Assembly: GCA_023400405.1 (NCBI GenBank)
Contig: JAEXFD010000048.1
Coordinates: 1-64,000 of the forward strand
Source: Pseudomonadota bacterium
Lineage (GTDB): Bacteria > Pseudomonadota > Alphaproteobacteria > Sphingomonadales > Sphingomonadaceae
Direction: 5' to 3'
Length of the DNA: 64,000 bases
Position numbers and translations under genes: made by a program. Positions 1 to 8,671 of this stretch are shown here, piece by piece. The notes beneath the pieces are model-generated. The model did no database searches and was not told where the DNA came from. It saw only the letters and a program-made list of their open reading frames with translations. How positions within the stretch are numbered: the stretch's first letter is position 1; every line of letters begins with the position of its first letter.

Positions 1-112
1 ACCCACAAGATACTGCCGTTGGGTGGCCGGGTGGGGGAGCGGGCTGGCGCCGCACCTGTTTCAGCTTGCTGAAACAGAATCGAATACCGCCCAACAACCG
101 AGAGGAGCCTTT

Positions 113-1300
113 ATGTCCGCCGATCCCGTCGTGATCGCTTCCTACGCCCGTACGCCGATGGGCAGCTTCCAGGGCAGCCTCGCCGATGCCTCCGCGACCG
201 AGCTGGGGGCCGCTGCGGTCGGCGCCGCGGTCGAGCGCGCCGGGCTCAAGGGCGAGGCGATCGAGCGGATCTATATGGGCTGCGTGCTTCCCGCCGGGCT
301 AGGCCAGGCGCCGGCACGCCAGGCGGCGCTGAAAGCGGGTCTTCCCGACCATATCGAGGCGACCACGGTCAACAAGATGTGCGGCAGCGGCATGCAGGCC
401 GCGATCATGGCCGCCGATGCGCTCGCCGCGGGCTCCGTCGATTTGCTGATCGCGGGGGGAATGGAGAGCATGACCAACGCCCCCTATCTTTCGCTGCGCC
501 ATCGCGCCGGCGCACGCATCGGCCATGATCGGCTGATGGATCACATGTATCTCGACGGGCTCGAGGATGCCTATGAACCCGGCAAGCTGATGGGCAATTT
601 CGCCGAGGAAGTGGCGCAGGAATATCAGTTCACCCGCGCCGCGCAGGACGATTTCGCCATCGCCTCGCTCGAACGCGCCCGCAGCGCCCAGGCGAGCGGC
701 GCCTTCGATCGTGAGATCGTCCCCGTCGAGGTGAAGGGCCGCAAGGGCAGCACTACCGTCACCATCGACGAACAGCCCGCCAAGGCCGATCCCGCCAAGA
801 TCCCCACGCTCAAGCCCGCCTTCAGCAAGGACGGCACGATCACCGCCGCCAATGCCTCGTCGATTTCCGACGGCGCCGCCGCACTGGTGATGACGCGGGC
901 GAGCGTCGCCGATCGGCTGGGCCTCACGCCAGTAGCGCGCGTCGTCGCCCATGCCGCGCACGCCCACGCCCCTTCCCGGTTCACCACGGCGCCGGTGTTC
1001 GCGATGCGCAAGGCGCTCGAAAAGGCCGGCTGGACCACGGCCGATGTCGATCTGTTCGAAGTCAACGAAGCGTTCGCCTGCGTCGCGATGATCGCGATGA
1101 AGGAACTCGGCCTCAGCCATGACGTGCTCAACGTCAATGGCGGCGCCTGTGCGCTCGGCCATCCGATCGGGGCGAGCGGCGCGCGCGTGATCGCCACGCT
1201 GCTCTCCGCCCTCGAAGCCCGCGGCGCCCGCCGCGGCCTCGCCTCGCTCTGCATCGGCGGTGGCGAAGCGACGGCGATGGCGGTGGAGTTGCTGGACTGA
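113..1300 (+). CDS. Acetyl-CoA C-acetyltransferase (thiolase)
   Basis: Thiolase of about 395 residues that interconverts two acetyl-CoA and acetoacetyl-CoA, in fatty-acid or polyhydroxyalkanoate metabolism. The acyl-carrying cysteine is C90 in NKMCGSGMQ. The C-terminal catalytic motifs are GHPIGASGAR (His) and LCIGGGEA (second Cys). I chose the ATG at 113 because it follows a GAGAGGAG ribosome binding site; an in-frame ATG at 23 would add 30 residues without family support. The length is typical for the family. The gene stands alone: the next gene, a PilZ protein, is convergent. Whether it acts in degradation or synthesis cannot be told from sequence. Confidence 0.93.
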   Translation: MSADPVVIASYARTPMGSFQGSLADASATELGAAAVGAAVERAGLKGEAIERIYMGCVLPAGLGQAPARQAALKAGLPDHIEATTVNKMCGSGMQAAIMAADALAAGSVDLLIAGGMESMTNAPYLSLRHRAGARIGHDRLMDHMYLDGLEDAYEPGKLMGNFAEEVAQEYQFTRAAQDDFAIASLERARSAQASGAFDREIVPVEVKGRKGSTTVTIDEQPAKADPAKIPTLKPAFSKDGTITAANASSISDGAAALVMTRASVADRLGLTPVARVVAHAAHAHAPSRFTTAPVFAMRKALEKAGWTTADVDLFEVNEAFACVAMIAMKELGLSHDVLNVNGGACALGHPIGASGARVIATLLSALEARGARRGLASLCIGGGEATAMAVELLD

Positions 1301-1358
1301 GCGCCAAGGCGTCCGGGCCCGAGTCCGGAAGCCCAGCGTCCGATAGGCGCCGCCGCTT

Positions 1359-1823
1359 CTAGAGGTGAGTCTTCACTTCCTCGGCGAAACCGCTGAGGAC
1401 TTGATACCCGAGCAGACCGATCATCGAAGCGGCACCGGCCAGCGCACAGGCGAGGAACAGGAACTGGCCACCGCGCGCGAGCATCCGTGCGTCACGCTTC
1501 CTGCCCGGCGGAACGGCAGAGAGGACAGCGCGGGGCTGCGCGCCTTCGTCGGCTTGCGATGGGCGGCCGAGGAAGCGCCAGATCGGCACGCGATCCCGGG
1601 TGCGGATGCCGAACCGGCCGTCCTTCGCCCACATCACCCGACCCACCACCACCTCGTCCGGCAAGCGCACCTCGACATAGCTGCCGGTCTCCGGGACCTC
1701 CCGCGCCTGCAGCATCATGCCGTTCTTCGAGATGTTGCGCACGCGTACGTCGGTCGGAGCACCGCCGGCGCGCATCCGCGCGCGGATCAGTACCGGATGT
1801 CGTGGGTCCCTCGCTTTCATCAT
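1359..1823 (-). CDS. PilZ domain protein with C-terminal membrane segment
   Basis: 154 residues. The first ~75 residues form a PilZ-like beta domain that starts with a basic R-D-x-R-x-P-V stretch and contains VRNISKNGMML, matching the (D/N)xSxxG element used for cyclic-di-GMP binding. A hydrophobic segment at about residues 120-143 (FLFLACALAGAASMIGLLGY) would anchor the C-terminus in the inner membrane. The motif is slightly divergent (the classical RxxxR is present only loosely), so c-di-GMP binding is inferred. It is divergent from the sulfur operon and has no obvious functional link to it. A GGDEF-EAL protein elsewhere in the window could make or remove its ligand. Confidence 0.8.
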   Translation of the reverse strand: MMKARDPRHPVLIRARMRAGGAPTDVRVRNISKNGMMLQAREVPETGSYVEVRLPDEVVVGRVMWAKDGRFGIRTRDRVPIWRFLGRPSQADEGAQPRAVLSAVPPGRKRDARMLARGGQFLFLACALAGAASMIGLLGYQVLSGFAEEVKTHL

Positions 1824-1871
1824 GCACCCCTCGCCCGATGGACAAGAGGTGCAACCCTCGAGAAATCAATT

Positions 1872-1883
1872 GGTTGCACAACC
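1872..1883. promoter_or_regulatory. Short palindrome between pilZ-like gene and sulfur operon
   Basis: GGTTG-CA-CAACC is a perfect inverted repeat in the divergent 145-bp region that serves both the PilZ gene and the sulfate assimilation operon. It could be an operator for a sulfur- or iron-sulfur-responsive regulator. It is short, and no family can be assigned from the sequence. Confidence 0.3.
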
Positions 1884-1968
1884 GTATCGAACACGCGGAT
1901 AGCTCGGCTACGCCAGGCACAAGCAACCGTCCGTTGCCCGCGCCGCCCGCCATGGCCATTTGGAGGGC

Positions 1969-2766
1969 ATGGCAACGCTCCTCGATCCCACCGCGCGCGG
2001 GCGCGTGATCCTCGTCGGCGCCGGTCCGGGCGACCCGGGCTTGCTCACCGTGCGCGCCGTCGAGGCGCTCAGGCAGGCCGACGTCCTCGTCCATGACGGA
2101 CTGGTCGATCCGCGCGTCCTCGATCTCGCGCCCAATGCCCACCGCATCTCGGTCGCCAAGTCTCGCGCGCGACACACGCTGCCCCAGGATGCGATCAACG
2201 CGCTGATCGTCGCGCATGTGAAGACCGGCGCGATCGTCGTGCGGCTGAAGGGCGGCGATCCCTTCATCTTCGGCCGCGGCGGCGAGGAAGTCGAAGCCGT
2301 GCGCGCGGCCGGGCTACCGGTGGAAGTGATCCCCGGCGTCTCCGCCGCGCTCGGTGCTGCCGCCGAGGCGATGCTGCCGCTCACCCATCGCGACTGGTCG
2401 AGCGCGGTGAGCTTCGTCGCCGGCCAGTGCAAGGGCCTGTCGGACCAGGACTGGTCGGGCCTCGCCGGCAAGGGCCGCACGCTGGTCATCTATATGGGCG
2501 TCGCCAATTGCCCGGCGATTGCCGACAAGCTGATGGCCGACGGCGTCGCGCCCGACATGCCGGTCGCGGTGCTCGAGCGGGCCACGCTGGAGGGCCATCG
2601 CGCGATCCGCACGCTGCTCGCCGATCTCGGCGAGATGGTGCGGCGCGAGCAGGTCCAGAGCCCGGCGATCATCGTCGTCGGCGAAGTCGTCCAACTTTCC
2701 GATGCCGAGGACAAGCTCGCGCACTGGGCCCGGGCGGCGGAGAGCATGCAGGAGTTCGGCGCATGA
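1969..2766 (+). CDS. cobA: Uroporphyrinogen-III C-methyltransferase (SUMT)
   Basis: SAM-dependent methylation of uroporphyrinogen III to precorrin-2, the first step toward siroheme, the cofactor of the reductase encoded two genes downstream. Motifs are GAGPGDPGLLT near the N-terminus, RLKGGDPFIFGRGGEE and the SAM-binding VIPGVSAA. About 265 residues, a stand-alone SUMT rather than a CysG fusion, so the oxidase/ferrochelatase must come from elsewhere. The start may be the ATG at 1969 or the in-frame ATG at 1960. It overlaps the next gene by ATGA, so translation is probably coupled. First gene of the sulfate assimilation operon. Confidence 0.93.
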   Translation: MATLLDPTARGRVILVGAGPGDPGLLTVRAVEALRQADVLVHDGLVDPRVLDLAPNAHRISVAKSRARHTLPQDAINALIVAHVKTGAIVVRLKGGDPFIFGRGGEEVEAVRAAGLPVEVIPGVSAALGAAAEAMLPLTHRDWSSAVSFVAGQCKGLSDQDWSGLAGKGRTLVIYMGVANCPAIADKLMADGVAPDMPVAVLERATLEGHRAIRTLLADLGEMVRREQVQSPAIIVVGEVVQLSDAEDKLAHWARAAESMQEFGA

Positions 2767-3059
2767 AGCTGCTGACCGGCAACGACTTGCGCAGCGGCGC
2801 CGTGATCTGGTGGACCGGCCAGGGCTGGTCGATCCATGTCGAGGAGGCCGCCGATGTCGGCGAGCAGGGCGAGGCCCTCGCCGCCGAGGAGACCGCCGCG
2901 CGCCGCGTCAACGGCGCGGTGATCATCGATGCGACGATGACGCCCGAAGGCCCCCGCCCCGCCCATATCAAGGACCGCATCCGCGCGCTCGGCCCGACCG
3001 TCCGCCCGGACCTGACCCTCAAGCCCGCCGACCCGAATGCCGGGAGCTGGGTGATATGA
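2763..3059 (+). CDS. DUF2849 domain protein
   Basis: 98 residues, small soluble protein of the DUF2849 family, which is typically found between SUMT and sulfite reductase genes in alphaproteobacteria. The ATG overlaps the stop codon of the upstream methyltransferase (ATGA). The function is unknown; the fixed position suggests a role in sulfite reductase assembly or electron delivery, but this is inference from neighbourhood alone. The sequence is acidic in the middle and shows no cysteines or nucleotide motifs. Confidence 0.85.
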   Translation: MKLLTGNDLRSGAVIWWTGQGWSIHVEEAADVGEQGEALAAEETAARRVNGAVIIDATMTPEGPRPAHIKDRIRALGPTVRPDLTLKPADPNAGSWVI

Positions 3060-3088
3060 ACGGGTCGCTCGGAGGGACGAGATAAGCC

Positions 3089-4723
3089 ATGTACCGCTAC
3101 GACCAATATGACCAGGCGATCGTCGATGCCCGGGTCGAGGAGTTCCGCGATCAGGTCGCGCGCCGCCTTTCGGGGGCGATGAACGACGATCAGTTCAAGC
3201 CGCTGCGGCTCAAGAACGGCCTCTATCTCCAGCTCCACGCCTATATGCTGCGCGTCGCCATTCCCTATGGCACGTTCGACGGGCGCCAGATGCGCAAGCT
3301 CGCGCATATCGCGCGCACCTATGATCGCGGCTATGGCCATTTCACCACGCGCCAGAATCTCCAATACAATTGGATCAAGCTCGAGGATGCGCCCGACATC
3401 CTGGCCGAACTGGCGACAGTCGAGATGCACGCGACCCAGACCTCGGGCGAGAGCATCCGCAACATCTCGGCGGATCAATATGCCGGCGCCGCCGCCGACG
3501 AGCTGGTCGATCCGCGCCCCTGGGCGGAGCTGCTTCGCCAGGCGAGCACCTTCCATCCCGAATTCAGCTACCTGCCGCGCAAGTTCAAGATCGCGGTGAT
3601 CGCCTCGGCCGAGGATCGTGCCGCGCTGCGCTGGCACGATTTCGCGCTGCGCATTGTGCAGAACGAAGCCGGCGAGCAGGGTTTCGAAGTCTTTGCCGGC
3701 GGCGGCATGGGTCGCACCCCGATCATCGCCCATCGCATCCGCGAATTCCTGCCGGCGACGCAGATCTTCTCCTATCTCCAGGCGGTGCTGCGCGTCTGGA
3801 ACCTCCACGCCCGCCGCGACAACATCCACAAGCAGCGGATGAAGATCCTCGTGCACGAGCTGGGCAAGGCGGAGTTCAGCCGCCAGGTCGAGGAGGAATT
3901 CGCCCATTTCCTCACGCTCAAGACCGATTTCCCGCAAGCCGAATATGACCGGATCGCCGCCTATTTCGCGCCGCCGCCGTTCGAAACGGGGCTGCCGGAA
4001 GAGATCGACCGCAGCGATCCCGCTTTCGCCCTCTGGGTCGATCGCCAGACCGCCCTGCACAAGGCGCCGGGCTATGCGATCGTCAATATCAGCCTGAAGC
4101 CGATCGGCGGCATCCCGGGCGACATCTCGGCCGATCAGATGGACGTCGTCGCCGATCTCGCCGAGCGCTACGGCTTCGACGAGATCCGCGCCACCCATGC
4201 GCAGAACCTCGTCCTGCCGCATGTCCGCAAGGCTGATCTCCATGCAGTGTGGCAGGCGCTCGACGGCGCGGGGCTCGCCGAGGCCAATCTCGACCTGGTG
4301 ACCGACATCATCGCCTGCCCCGGGCTCGATTATTGCAGCCTCGCCAATGCCCGCTCGATCCCGCTCGCGCAGAAGCTCGCGGAGCGCTTTGCCGATCCCG
4401 AGCGCCAGCGCGACCTGGGCGAGCTCAAGATCAAGATCTCGGGCTGCATCAATGCCTGCGGCCATCACCATGCCGCGCATATCGGCGTGCTCGGCGTCGA
4501 TCGGAAAGGTACCGAGAACTATCAGCTGCTGCTCGGCGGCTCGGGCGCGGAGGATACCAGCCAGGCCAAGATCACCGGCCCGGGCTTCGACGAGGACGGC
4601 GTGGTCGAGGCGGTCGAAAAGGCGACCAACGTCTATCTGCGCGAACGCGCCGATGGCGAACGCTTCCTCGACACCTATCGCCGCATCGGCATGGAGCCGT
4701 TCAAGGAGGCGATCTATGGATAA
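3089..4723 (+). CDS. cysI: Siroheme-[4Fe-4S] sulfite/nitrite reductase
   Basis: 544 residues, hemoprotein that reduces sulfite to sulfide (six electrons) in assimilatory sulfur metabolism. The four cysteines for the coupled siroheme/4Fe-4S centre are visible: C410 and C416 in CPGLDYC, and C453 and C457 in CINAC followed by GHHHAAH. Two ferredoxin-like half-domains are present (HFTTRQNLQ near residue 92; the second half after residue 300). Neighbours (SUMT upstream, CysH downstream) favour sulfite over nitrite as the substrate. The following DUF934 gene starts 8 bases before this gene ends, so translation is coupled. Confidence 0.93.
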   Translation: MYRYDQYDQAIVDARVEEFRDQVARRLSGAMNDDQFKPLRLKNGLYLQLHAYMLRVAIPYGTFDGRQMRKLAHIARTYDRGYGHFTTRQNLQYNWIKLEDAPDILAELATVEMHATQTSGESIRNISADQYAGAAADELVDPRPWAELLRQASTFHPEFSYLPRKFKIAVIASAEDRAALRWHDFALRIVQNEAGEQGFEVFAGGGMGRTPIIAHRIREFLPATQIFSYLQAVLRVWNLHARRDNIHKQRMKILVHELGKAEFSRQVEEEFAHFLTLKTDFPQAEYDRIAAYFAPPPFETGLPEEIDRSDPAFALWVDRQTALHKAPGYAIVNISLKPIGGIPGDISADQMDVVADLAERYGFDEIRATHAQNLVLPHVRKADLHAVWQALDGAGLAEANLDLVTDIIACPGLDYCSLANARSIPLAQKLAERFADPERQRDLGELKIKISGCINACGHHHAAHIGVLGVDRKGTENYQLLLGGSGAEDTSQAKITGPGFDEDGVVEAVEKATNVYLRERADGERFLDTYRRIGMEPFKEAIYG

Positions 4724-5141
4724 TCTCCTCCGCTTCCGCGCCGACGAGCCGCATGAGGAGCCCGCGGTCTCGCTCGACGCGTTCCTCGATCAGTCCAACG
4801 CCACCGCCGTCCGCATCGAGGCGGGCGAGGACGCGCGGCTGCTGATCCCCTATCTCGACCGCCTTTCGCTGGTCGAGATCGACTTCCCGCGCTTCCGCGA
4901 CGGACGCGGCTACAGCTCGGCGCGGATCCTGCGCGAGGCGGGGTATGGCGGCGAAATCCGTGCCTCGGGCGACGTGCTGGTGGATCAGATGCTGTTCATG
5001 CGCCGCTGCGGCTTCGACAGCTTCGCGCCGGACGCGCCGATCGATCCCGAAGCGCTCGACGCCGCGCTCAATCGCTTCGACTATTTCTACCAGTCCGCCG
5101 CCGACGATGCCGTGCCGGTATGGAAGCTGCGCCATGGCTGA
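4716..5141 (+). CDS. DUF934 domain protein
   Basis: 141 residues, DUF934 family, regularly encoded directly after the sulfite reductase in proteobacterial cys operons. It contains the conserved core FPRFRDGRGYSSARILRE and VLVDQMLFMRRCGFD. It lacks recognisable cofactor motifs; a role as accessory subunit or maturation factor of the reductase is inferred from gene order. It overlaps the reductase by 8 bases and the next gene (cysH) by 8 bases, so the operon is tightly packed. Confidence 0.88.
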   Translation: MDNLLRFRADEPHEEPAVSLDAFLDQSNATAVRIEAGEDARLLIPYLDRLSLVEIDFPRFRDGRGYSSARILREAGYGGEIRASGDVLVDQMLFMRRCGFDSFAPDAPIDPEALDAALNRFDYFYQSAADDAVPVWKLRHG

Positions 5142-5910
5142 GGCGGCCCGCAAGATCGAGCGGGAGATCGACCGGATCGATGTCGCGCCGCGCTGGACGG
5201 TGGGCGACGCAATTCGGCTCAACAACCTGTTCCGCGGCCACAGCACCGAAGAGTTGCTGCGCGAAGTGCTGGGCAACCACATGCTCGGCGACGCGGCGCT
5301 GGTCTCGTCCTTCGGCGCCGAATCGGCCGTGCTGCTTCACCTCGTCGCCCAGGCCGATCCGTCGGTACCGGTGCTGTTCCTCGATACCGGCAAGCATTTC
5401 CCGGAAACGCTCGCTTATTGCGACACGCTCGTCGCCCGGCTCGGCCTCACCAACGTCCGCACGATCGCGCCCGATGCCGAGACGATCGAGAAGCGCGACG
5501 CCACCGGCCTGCGCTGGTCCTATGATCCGGACGGCTGCTGCGAGATCCGCAAGGTCGTCCCGCTCGAAAAGGCGCTGGCCGGCTTCGATGCGAGCATCAC
5601 CGGCCGCAAGGCGTTCCAGGCGAGCACCCGCAACGCCCTGCCCCGCTTCGAGCTCGACGGAGACCGGCTGAAGTTCAATCCGCTCGCCGACTGGACCAAG
5701 GCGGACATCGACGCCTATTTCGCCGCGCACGACCTGCCCCGCCATCCGCTCGAGGCGCAGGGCTATCTGTCGATCGGCTGCGCGCCCTGCACCAGCATCG
5801 TCAAGCCCGGCGAAGACCCGCGCGCGGGCCGCTGGCGTGGCTGGGAAAAGACCGAATGCGGCATCCACACCGCCGTCGAGGACGGCGATCCCAACCAGCC
5901 GAGCTTCTGA
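5134..5910 (+). CDS. cysH: Adenylyl-sulfate (APS/PAPS) reductase
   Basis: 258 residues. Reduces activated sulfate to sulfite using thioredoxin. The substrate loop VSSFGAESAVLLH and LDTGKHFPET are present. The catalytic cysteine is C242 in ECGIH. Two further cysteine pairs, C135-C136 and C216-x-x-C219, are the ligand set of the [4Fe-4S] cluster that marks APS-type reductases, so APS rather than PAPS is the likely substrate (established for this family; inferred here). Last gene of the operon; it overlaps DUF934 by 8 bases. Confidence 0.94.
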   Translation: MAEAARKIEREIDRIDVAPRWTVGDAIRLNNLFRGHSTEELLREVLGNHMLGDAALVSSFGAESAVLLHLVAQADPSVPVLFLDTGKHFPETLAYCDTLVARLGLTNVRTIAPDAETIEKRDATGLRWSYDPDGCCEIRKVVPLEKALAGFDASITGRKAFQASTRNALPRFELDGDRLKFNPLADWTKADIDAYFAAHDLPRHPLEAQGYLSIGCAPCTSIVKPGEDPRAGRWRGWEKTECGIHTAVEDGDPNQPSF

Positions 5911-5937
5911 CGCTCCTCACTCAACGAAAAATCCGGA

Positions 5938-5972
5938 CGCCCGCCCCCGGAAGAGGAATTAGGAGGCGGGCG
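5938..5972 (-). terminator. Terminator of the aldehyde dehydrogenase gene
   Basis: Inverted repeat CGCCCGCC / GGCGGGCG (5938-5945, 5965-5972) between convergent genes. On the minus strand the stem is followed by GGATTTTTCG, giving the T run expected for the aldehyde dehydrogenase transcript. The plus strand has no T run. The loop is long (19 nt). Confidence 0.5.
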
Positions 5973-5982
5973 CCCCAGCTCC

Positions 5983-7503
5983 CTAGAAGAAGCCGAGCTT
6001 CTTGGGGCTGTAGCTGACCAGCACGTTCTTGGTCTGCTGGTAATGATCGAGCATCATCTTGTGCGTCTCGCGCCCGATGCCGGACTGCTTGTAGCCGCCG
6101 AATGCCGCATGCGCCGGATAGGCGTGGTAGCAATTCGTCCAGACGCGTCCGGCCTGGATCGCCCGGCCGAAGCGATAGCAGCGATTGGCCTCGCGGCTCC
6201 ACACGCCGGCGCCGAGCCCGAACGGCGTATCGTTCGCGATCGCCAGCGCTTCCTCGTCATCGCGGAACGTGGTCACCGAAACGACGGGGCCGAAGATCTC
6301 CTCCTGGAACACCCGCATCTTGTTGTGCCCCTTGAGCACGGTCGGCTGGACATAAAAGCCCTGATCGAGCTCGCCGCCCAGCTGCGCCGCCGAGCCGCCG
6401 ATCAGCACTTCGGCCCCTTCGTCGCGGCCGATGTCGAAATAGGAAAGAATCTTGGCCTGTTGCTCGGCGCTCGCCTGCGCGCCGATCATCGTCGCCGGAT
6501 CGAGCGGGTTGCCCTGCACGATCGCCGCGACCCTTGCGAGCGCCCGCTCCATGAACCGGTCGTAGATGCGCTCGTGGATCAGCGCGCGGCTCGGGCAAGT
6601 GCAGACTTCGCCCTGGTTGAGCGCGAACATCACGAAGCCCTCGATCGCCTTGTCCAGGAAATCGTCGTCCTCGCGCGCCACGTCCTCGAAGAAGATGTTG
6701 GGCGATTTGCCGCCGAGCTCGAGCGTCACGGGGATCAGGTTCTCGCTAGCATATTGCATGATCAGCCGGCCGGTCGACGTCTCCCCGGTGAAGGCGATCT
6801 TGGCGATCCGCTTGGAGCTGGCGAGCGGCTTGCCGGCTTCGAGCCCGAAGCCGTTGACGATGTTGAGCACGCCCGGCGGCAGCAGGTCGGCAATCATCTC
6901 CGCCCAATAGAGGATCGATGCCGGGGTCTGCTCGGCAGGCTTCATCACCACGCAATTGCCGGCGGCCAGCGCCGGCGCGAGCTTCCACGCCGCCATCAGC
7001 AGCGGGAAGTTCCACGGGATGATCTGGCCGACCACGCCCAGCGGCTCGTGATAGTGATAGCCGACCGTGTCGTCGTCGATCTGCGAGATCGCCCCTTCCT
7101 GCGCCCGCACGCAGCCGGCGAAATAGCGGAAATGGTCGATCGCCAGCGGGATGTCCGCCGCCATGGTCTCGCGGATCGGCTTGCCATTGTCCCACGTCTC
7201 CGCCGCCGCGAGCTTGTCGAGATTGGCTTCCATCCGGTCGGCGATCCGGGTGAGGATCAGCGCGCGCTCGGCCGCGGCGGTGCGCCCCCAGGCGTCCTTC
7301 GCGGCATGGGCGGCGTCGAGCGCGAGCTCGACGTCCTCGGCGCCCGATCGGGCAATGCGGCAGATCGGCTTGCCGGTGATCGGCGAGATATCGTCGAAAT
7401 AGCGCCCGGCCTTCGGCGCCACCCATTTGCCGCCGATGAAATTGTCGTAATGCTCGGGAAACGGCGCGCGCATTAGGAGTGCGGGGCTGGTCTGCATGTC
7501 CAT
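5983..7503 (-). CDS. NAD-dependent aldehyde dehydrogenase (AldB/ExaC type)
   Basis: 506 residues, oxidises an aliphatic aldehyde such as acetaldehyde to the acid. Rossmann motif IIPWNFPLLMAAWKLAPALA, general base E262 in LELGGKSPN, catalytic C301 in NQGEVCTCP; the CTC pattern is typical of the ExaC/AldB branch. Ends GFF as ExaC-like enzymes do. I chose the ATG at 7503 because GGAAGAGGA lies just upstream and the length matches the family; an upstream in-frame start would add 26 unmatched residues. The AcoR-like regulator gene lies immediately upstream on the same strand, which suggests aldehyde- or alcohol-responsive control. Confidence 0.93.
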   Translation of the reverse strand: MDMQTSPALLMRAPFPEHYDNFIGGKWVAPKAGRYFDDISPITGKPICRIARSGAEDVELALDAAHAAKDAWGRTAAAERALILTRIADRMEANLDKLAAAETWDNGKPIRETMAADIPLAIDHFRYFAGCVRAQEGAISQIDDDTVGYHYHEPLGVVGQIIPWNFPLLMAAWKLAPALAAGNCVVMKPAEQTPASILYWAEMIADLLPPGVLNIVNGFGLEAGKPLASSKRIAKIAFTGETSTGRLIMQYASENLIPVTLELGGKSPNIFFEDVAREDDDFLDKAIEGFVMFALNQGEVCTCPSRALIHERIYDRFMERALARVAAIVQGNPLDPATMIGAQASAEQQAKILSYFDIGRDEGAEVLIGGSAAQLGGELDQGFYVQPTVLKGHNKMRVFQEEIFGPVVSVTTFRDDEEALAIANDTPFGLGAGVWSREANRCYRFGRAIQAGRVWTNCYHAYPAHAAFGGYKQSGIGRETHKMMLDHYQQTKNVLVSYSPKKLGFF

Positions 7504-7610
7504 CTTTCGGGATCCTCTTCCACAAAGCGCCAGCGTTCTGGCGTCTGGTGCAGATGTCCCATTCCCGGTGAGCATCGCCAATCCGGGGTCTTCCCAAGGC
7601 AGGCCCGGCC

Positions 7611-7628
7611 TGTCTCACCGCCGAGACA
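7611..7628. promoter_or_regulatory. Inverted repeat, probable activator binding site
   Basis: TGTCTC-accgcc-GAGACA is a perfect 6-6-6 dyad located about 110 bp upstream of the aldehyde dehydrogenase start and just after the regulator gene. Dyads of this kind are bound by the Fis-type HTH of AcoR-like activators, so it probably is the upstream site of the adjacent regulator. I found no convincing -24/-12 sigma-54 promoter between it and the start codon. Confidence 0.55.
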
Positions 7629-7650
7629 ATCTGGGCGATCGTCGTGAAGA

Positions 7651-8607
7651 TCAGCCGCGCAGGCCGGCGCGCTCCATCCTGCGATAGAAGGTCGCGCGCC
7701 CGATGCCGAGCAGCCGCGCCGCCTTGGAGGCGTTGCCGCCGGCATGGGCCAGTGCCTGGCGCAGCACGGCCCGCTCGCCATCGGCGAATCGCGGCGCGCC
7801 GCCTTCGCCCAGCATCTCCGCCGCGGTCACCCGGCCGAGCGCGGCGTCTTCCACGCCATAGCGCAGCCGGGCCGCGCGGTTGGCGCCGACCAGGATGTCA
7901 TCGACATCCACTGCGATCAGTGCCGCCCCCGTCGCTTCGGTCTCATGCGGAACGAGGATGCGCGTGCCGGCATAGGCGCGATGGAAGAGGTCGCGCTCGA
8001 TCCGCTGCGCTGCGCCGCGCGTGACGCTGGTGACGAGCGATGCCATCGCCGCGTCATGGTCCGCCCGGCAGCTCGAGACGTCGAGCGCGGCGATCAGCCG
8101 GCCGGTAGCATCATAGACCGGCGCATCCATGCAGTTGATGCCGATATTGCGGCTGGCGAAATGCTGGTCGCGCAGGATGGTGACCGGCCGCCCCTCCACC
8201 AGGCAGGTGCCGATGCCGTTGGTCCCTTCCTCGGCCTCGCCCCACACGCCGCCCGGCGTCAGCCCGGCCGCGGCGAACATCGCCCGGTCCGCTTCGCCGG
8301 TTCGCCCTTCGAGGATCACGCCCTGCGCATCGCTCAGCAGCACCGCACAGCCCGCAAGGCCGACGGTGCCGAACAGCTGGTCGAGCACCGGCCGCGCCAC
8401 TTCGAGCAATACGCCGTTGGCATCGCGCAGCGCATTGAGCGTCGCGACATCGACGATCGCGCGCGGCTGCGCGGCGCCGGGATCGAGATGATGATGCAGC
8501 GCCGATCGGCACCAGCTGGCGGCGAGCGCCGACGTTGCCGCCCCGCTGGGTGACTCCACCACGCGCGCGACCCTCTCCTCGTGCAAGCGCTGCGGACGCT
8601 CTGCCAT
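7651..8607 (-). CDS. AcoR-like regulator with GAF and Fis-type HTH, no AAA+ domain
   Basis: 318 residues. The first ~230 residues resemble the sensory half of AcoR/AcxR-type activators, with the GAF-like core and EEGTNGIGTCLVEGRPV plus GINCMDAPVYD. The C-terminus ends in a Fis-like helix-turn-helix (ALAHAGGNASKAARLLGIGR). The central sigma-54-interacting AAA+ domain (with GAFTGA loop) normally found between them is missing; a short PAS-like linker replaces it. It therefore cannot remodel sigma-54 polymerase itself and may work as a conventional regulator or repressor. It probably controls the downstream aldehyde dehydrogenase. Confidence 0.85.
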   Translation of the reverse strand: MAERPQRLHEERVARVVESPSGAATSALAASWCRSALHHHLDPGAAQPRAIVDVATLNALRDANGVLLEVARPVLDQLFGTVGLAGCAVLLSDAQGVILEGRTGEADRAMFAAAGLTPGGVWGEAEEGTNGIGTCLVEGRPVTILRDQHFASRNIGINCMDAPVYDATGRLIAALDVSSCRADHDAAMASLVTSVTRGAAQRIERDLFHRAYAGTRILVPHETEATGAALIAVDVDDILVGANRAARLRYGVEDAALGRVTAAEMLGEGGAPRFADGERAVLRQALAHAGGNASKAARLLGIGRATFYRRMERAGLRG

Positions 8608-8671
8608 GGCCGAAATCTAGCAGTTCGGGCGCCGGCGCGATAGCTCCGCGCAACTCCCTATTGCCCTCGCC

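Noticed and set aside
2669..4480. 603-codon minus-strand ORF across the sulfite reductase
   Set aside because: Antisense shadow, composition dominated by Arg, Asp, Gly and Leu, no motif.
7504..7610. Possible sigma-54 promoter for the aldehyde dehydrogenase
   Set aside because: TGGGAC-ATC-TGC has wrong spacing; no GG-N10-GC element found.
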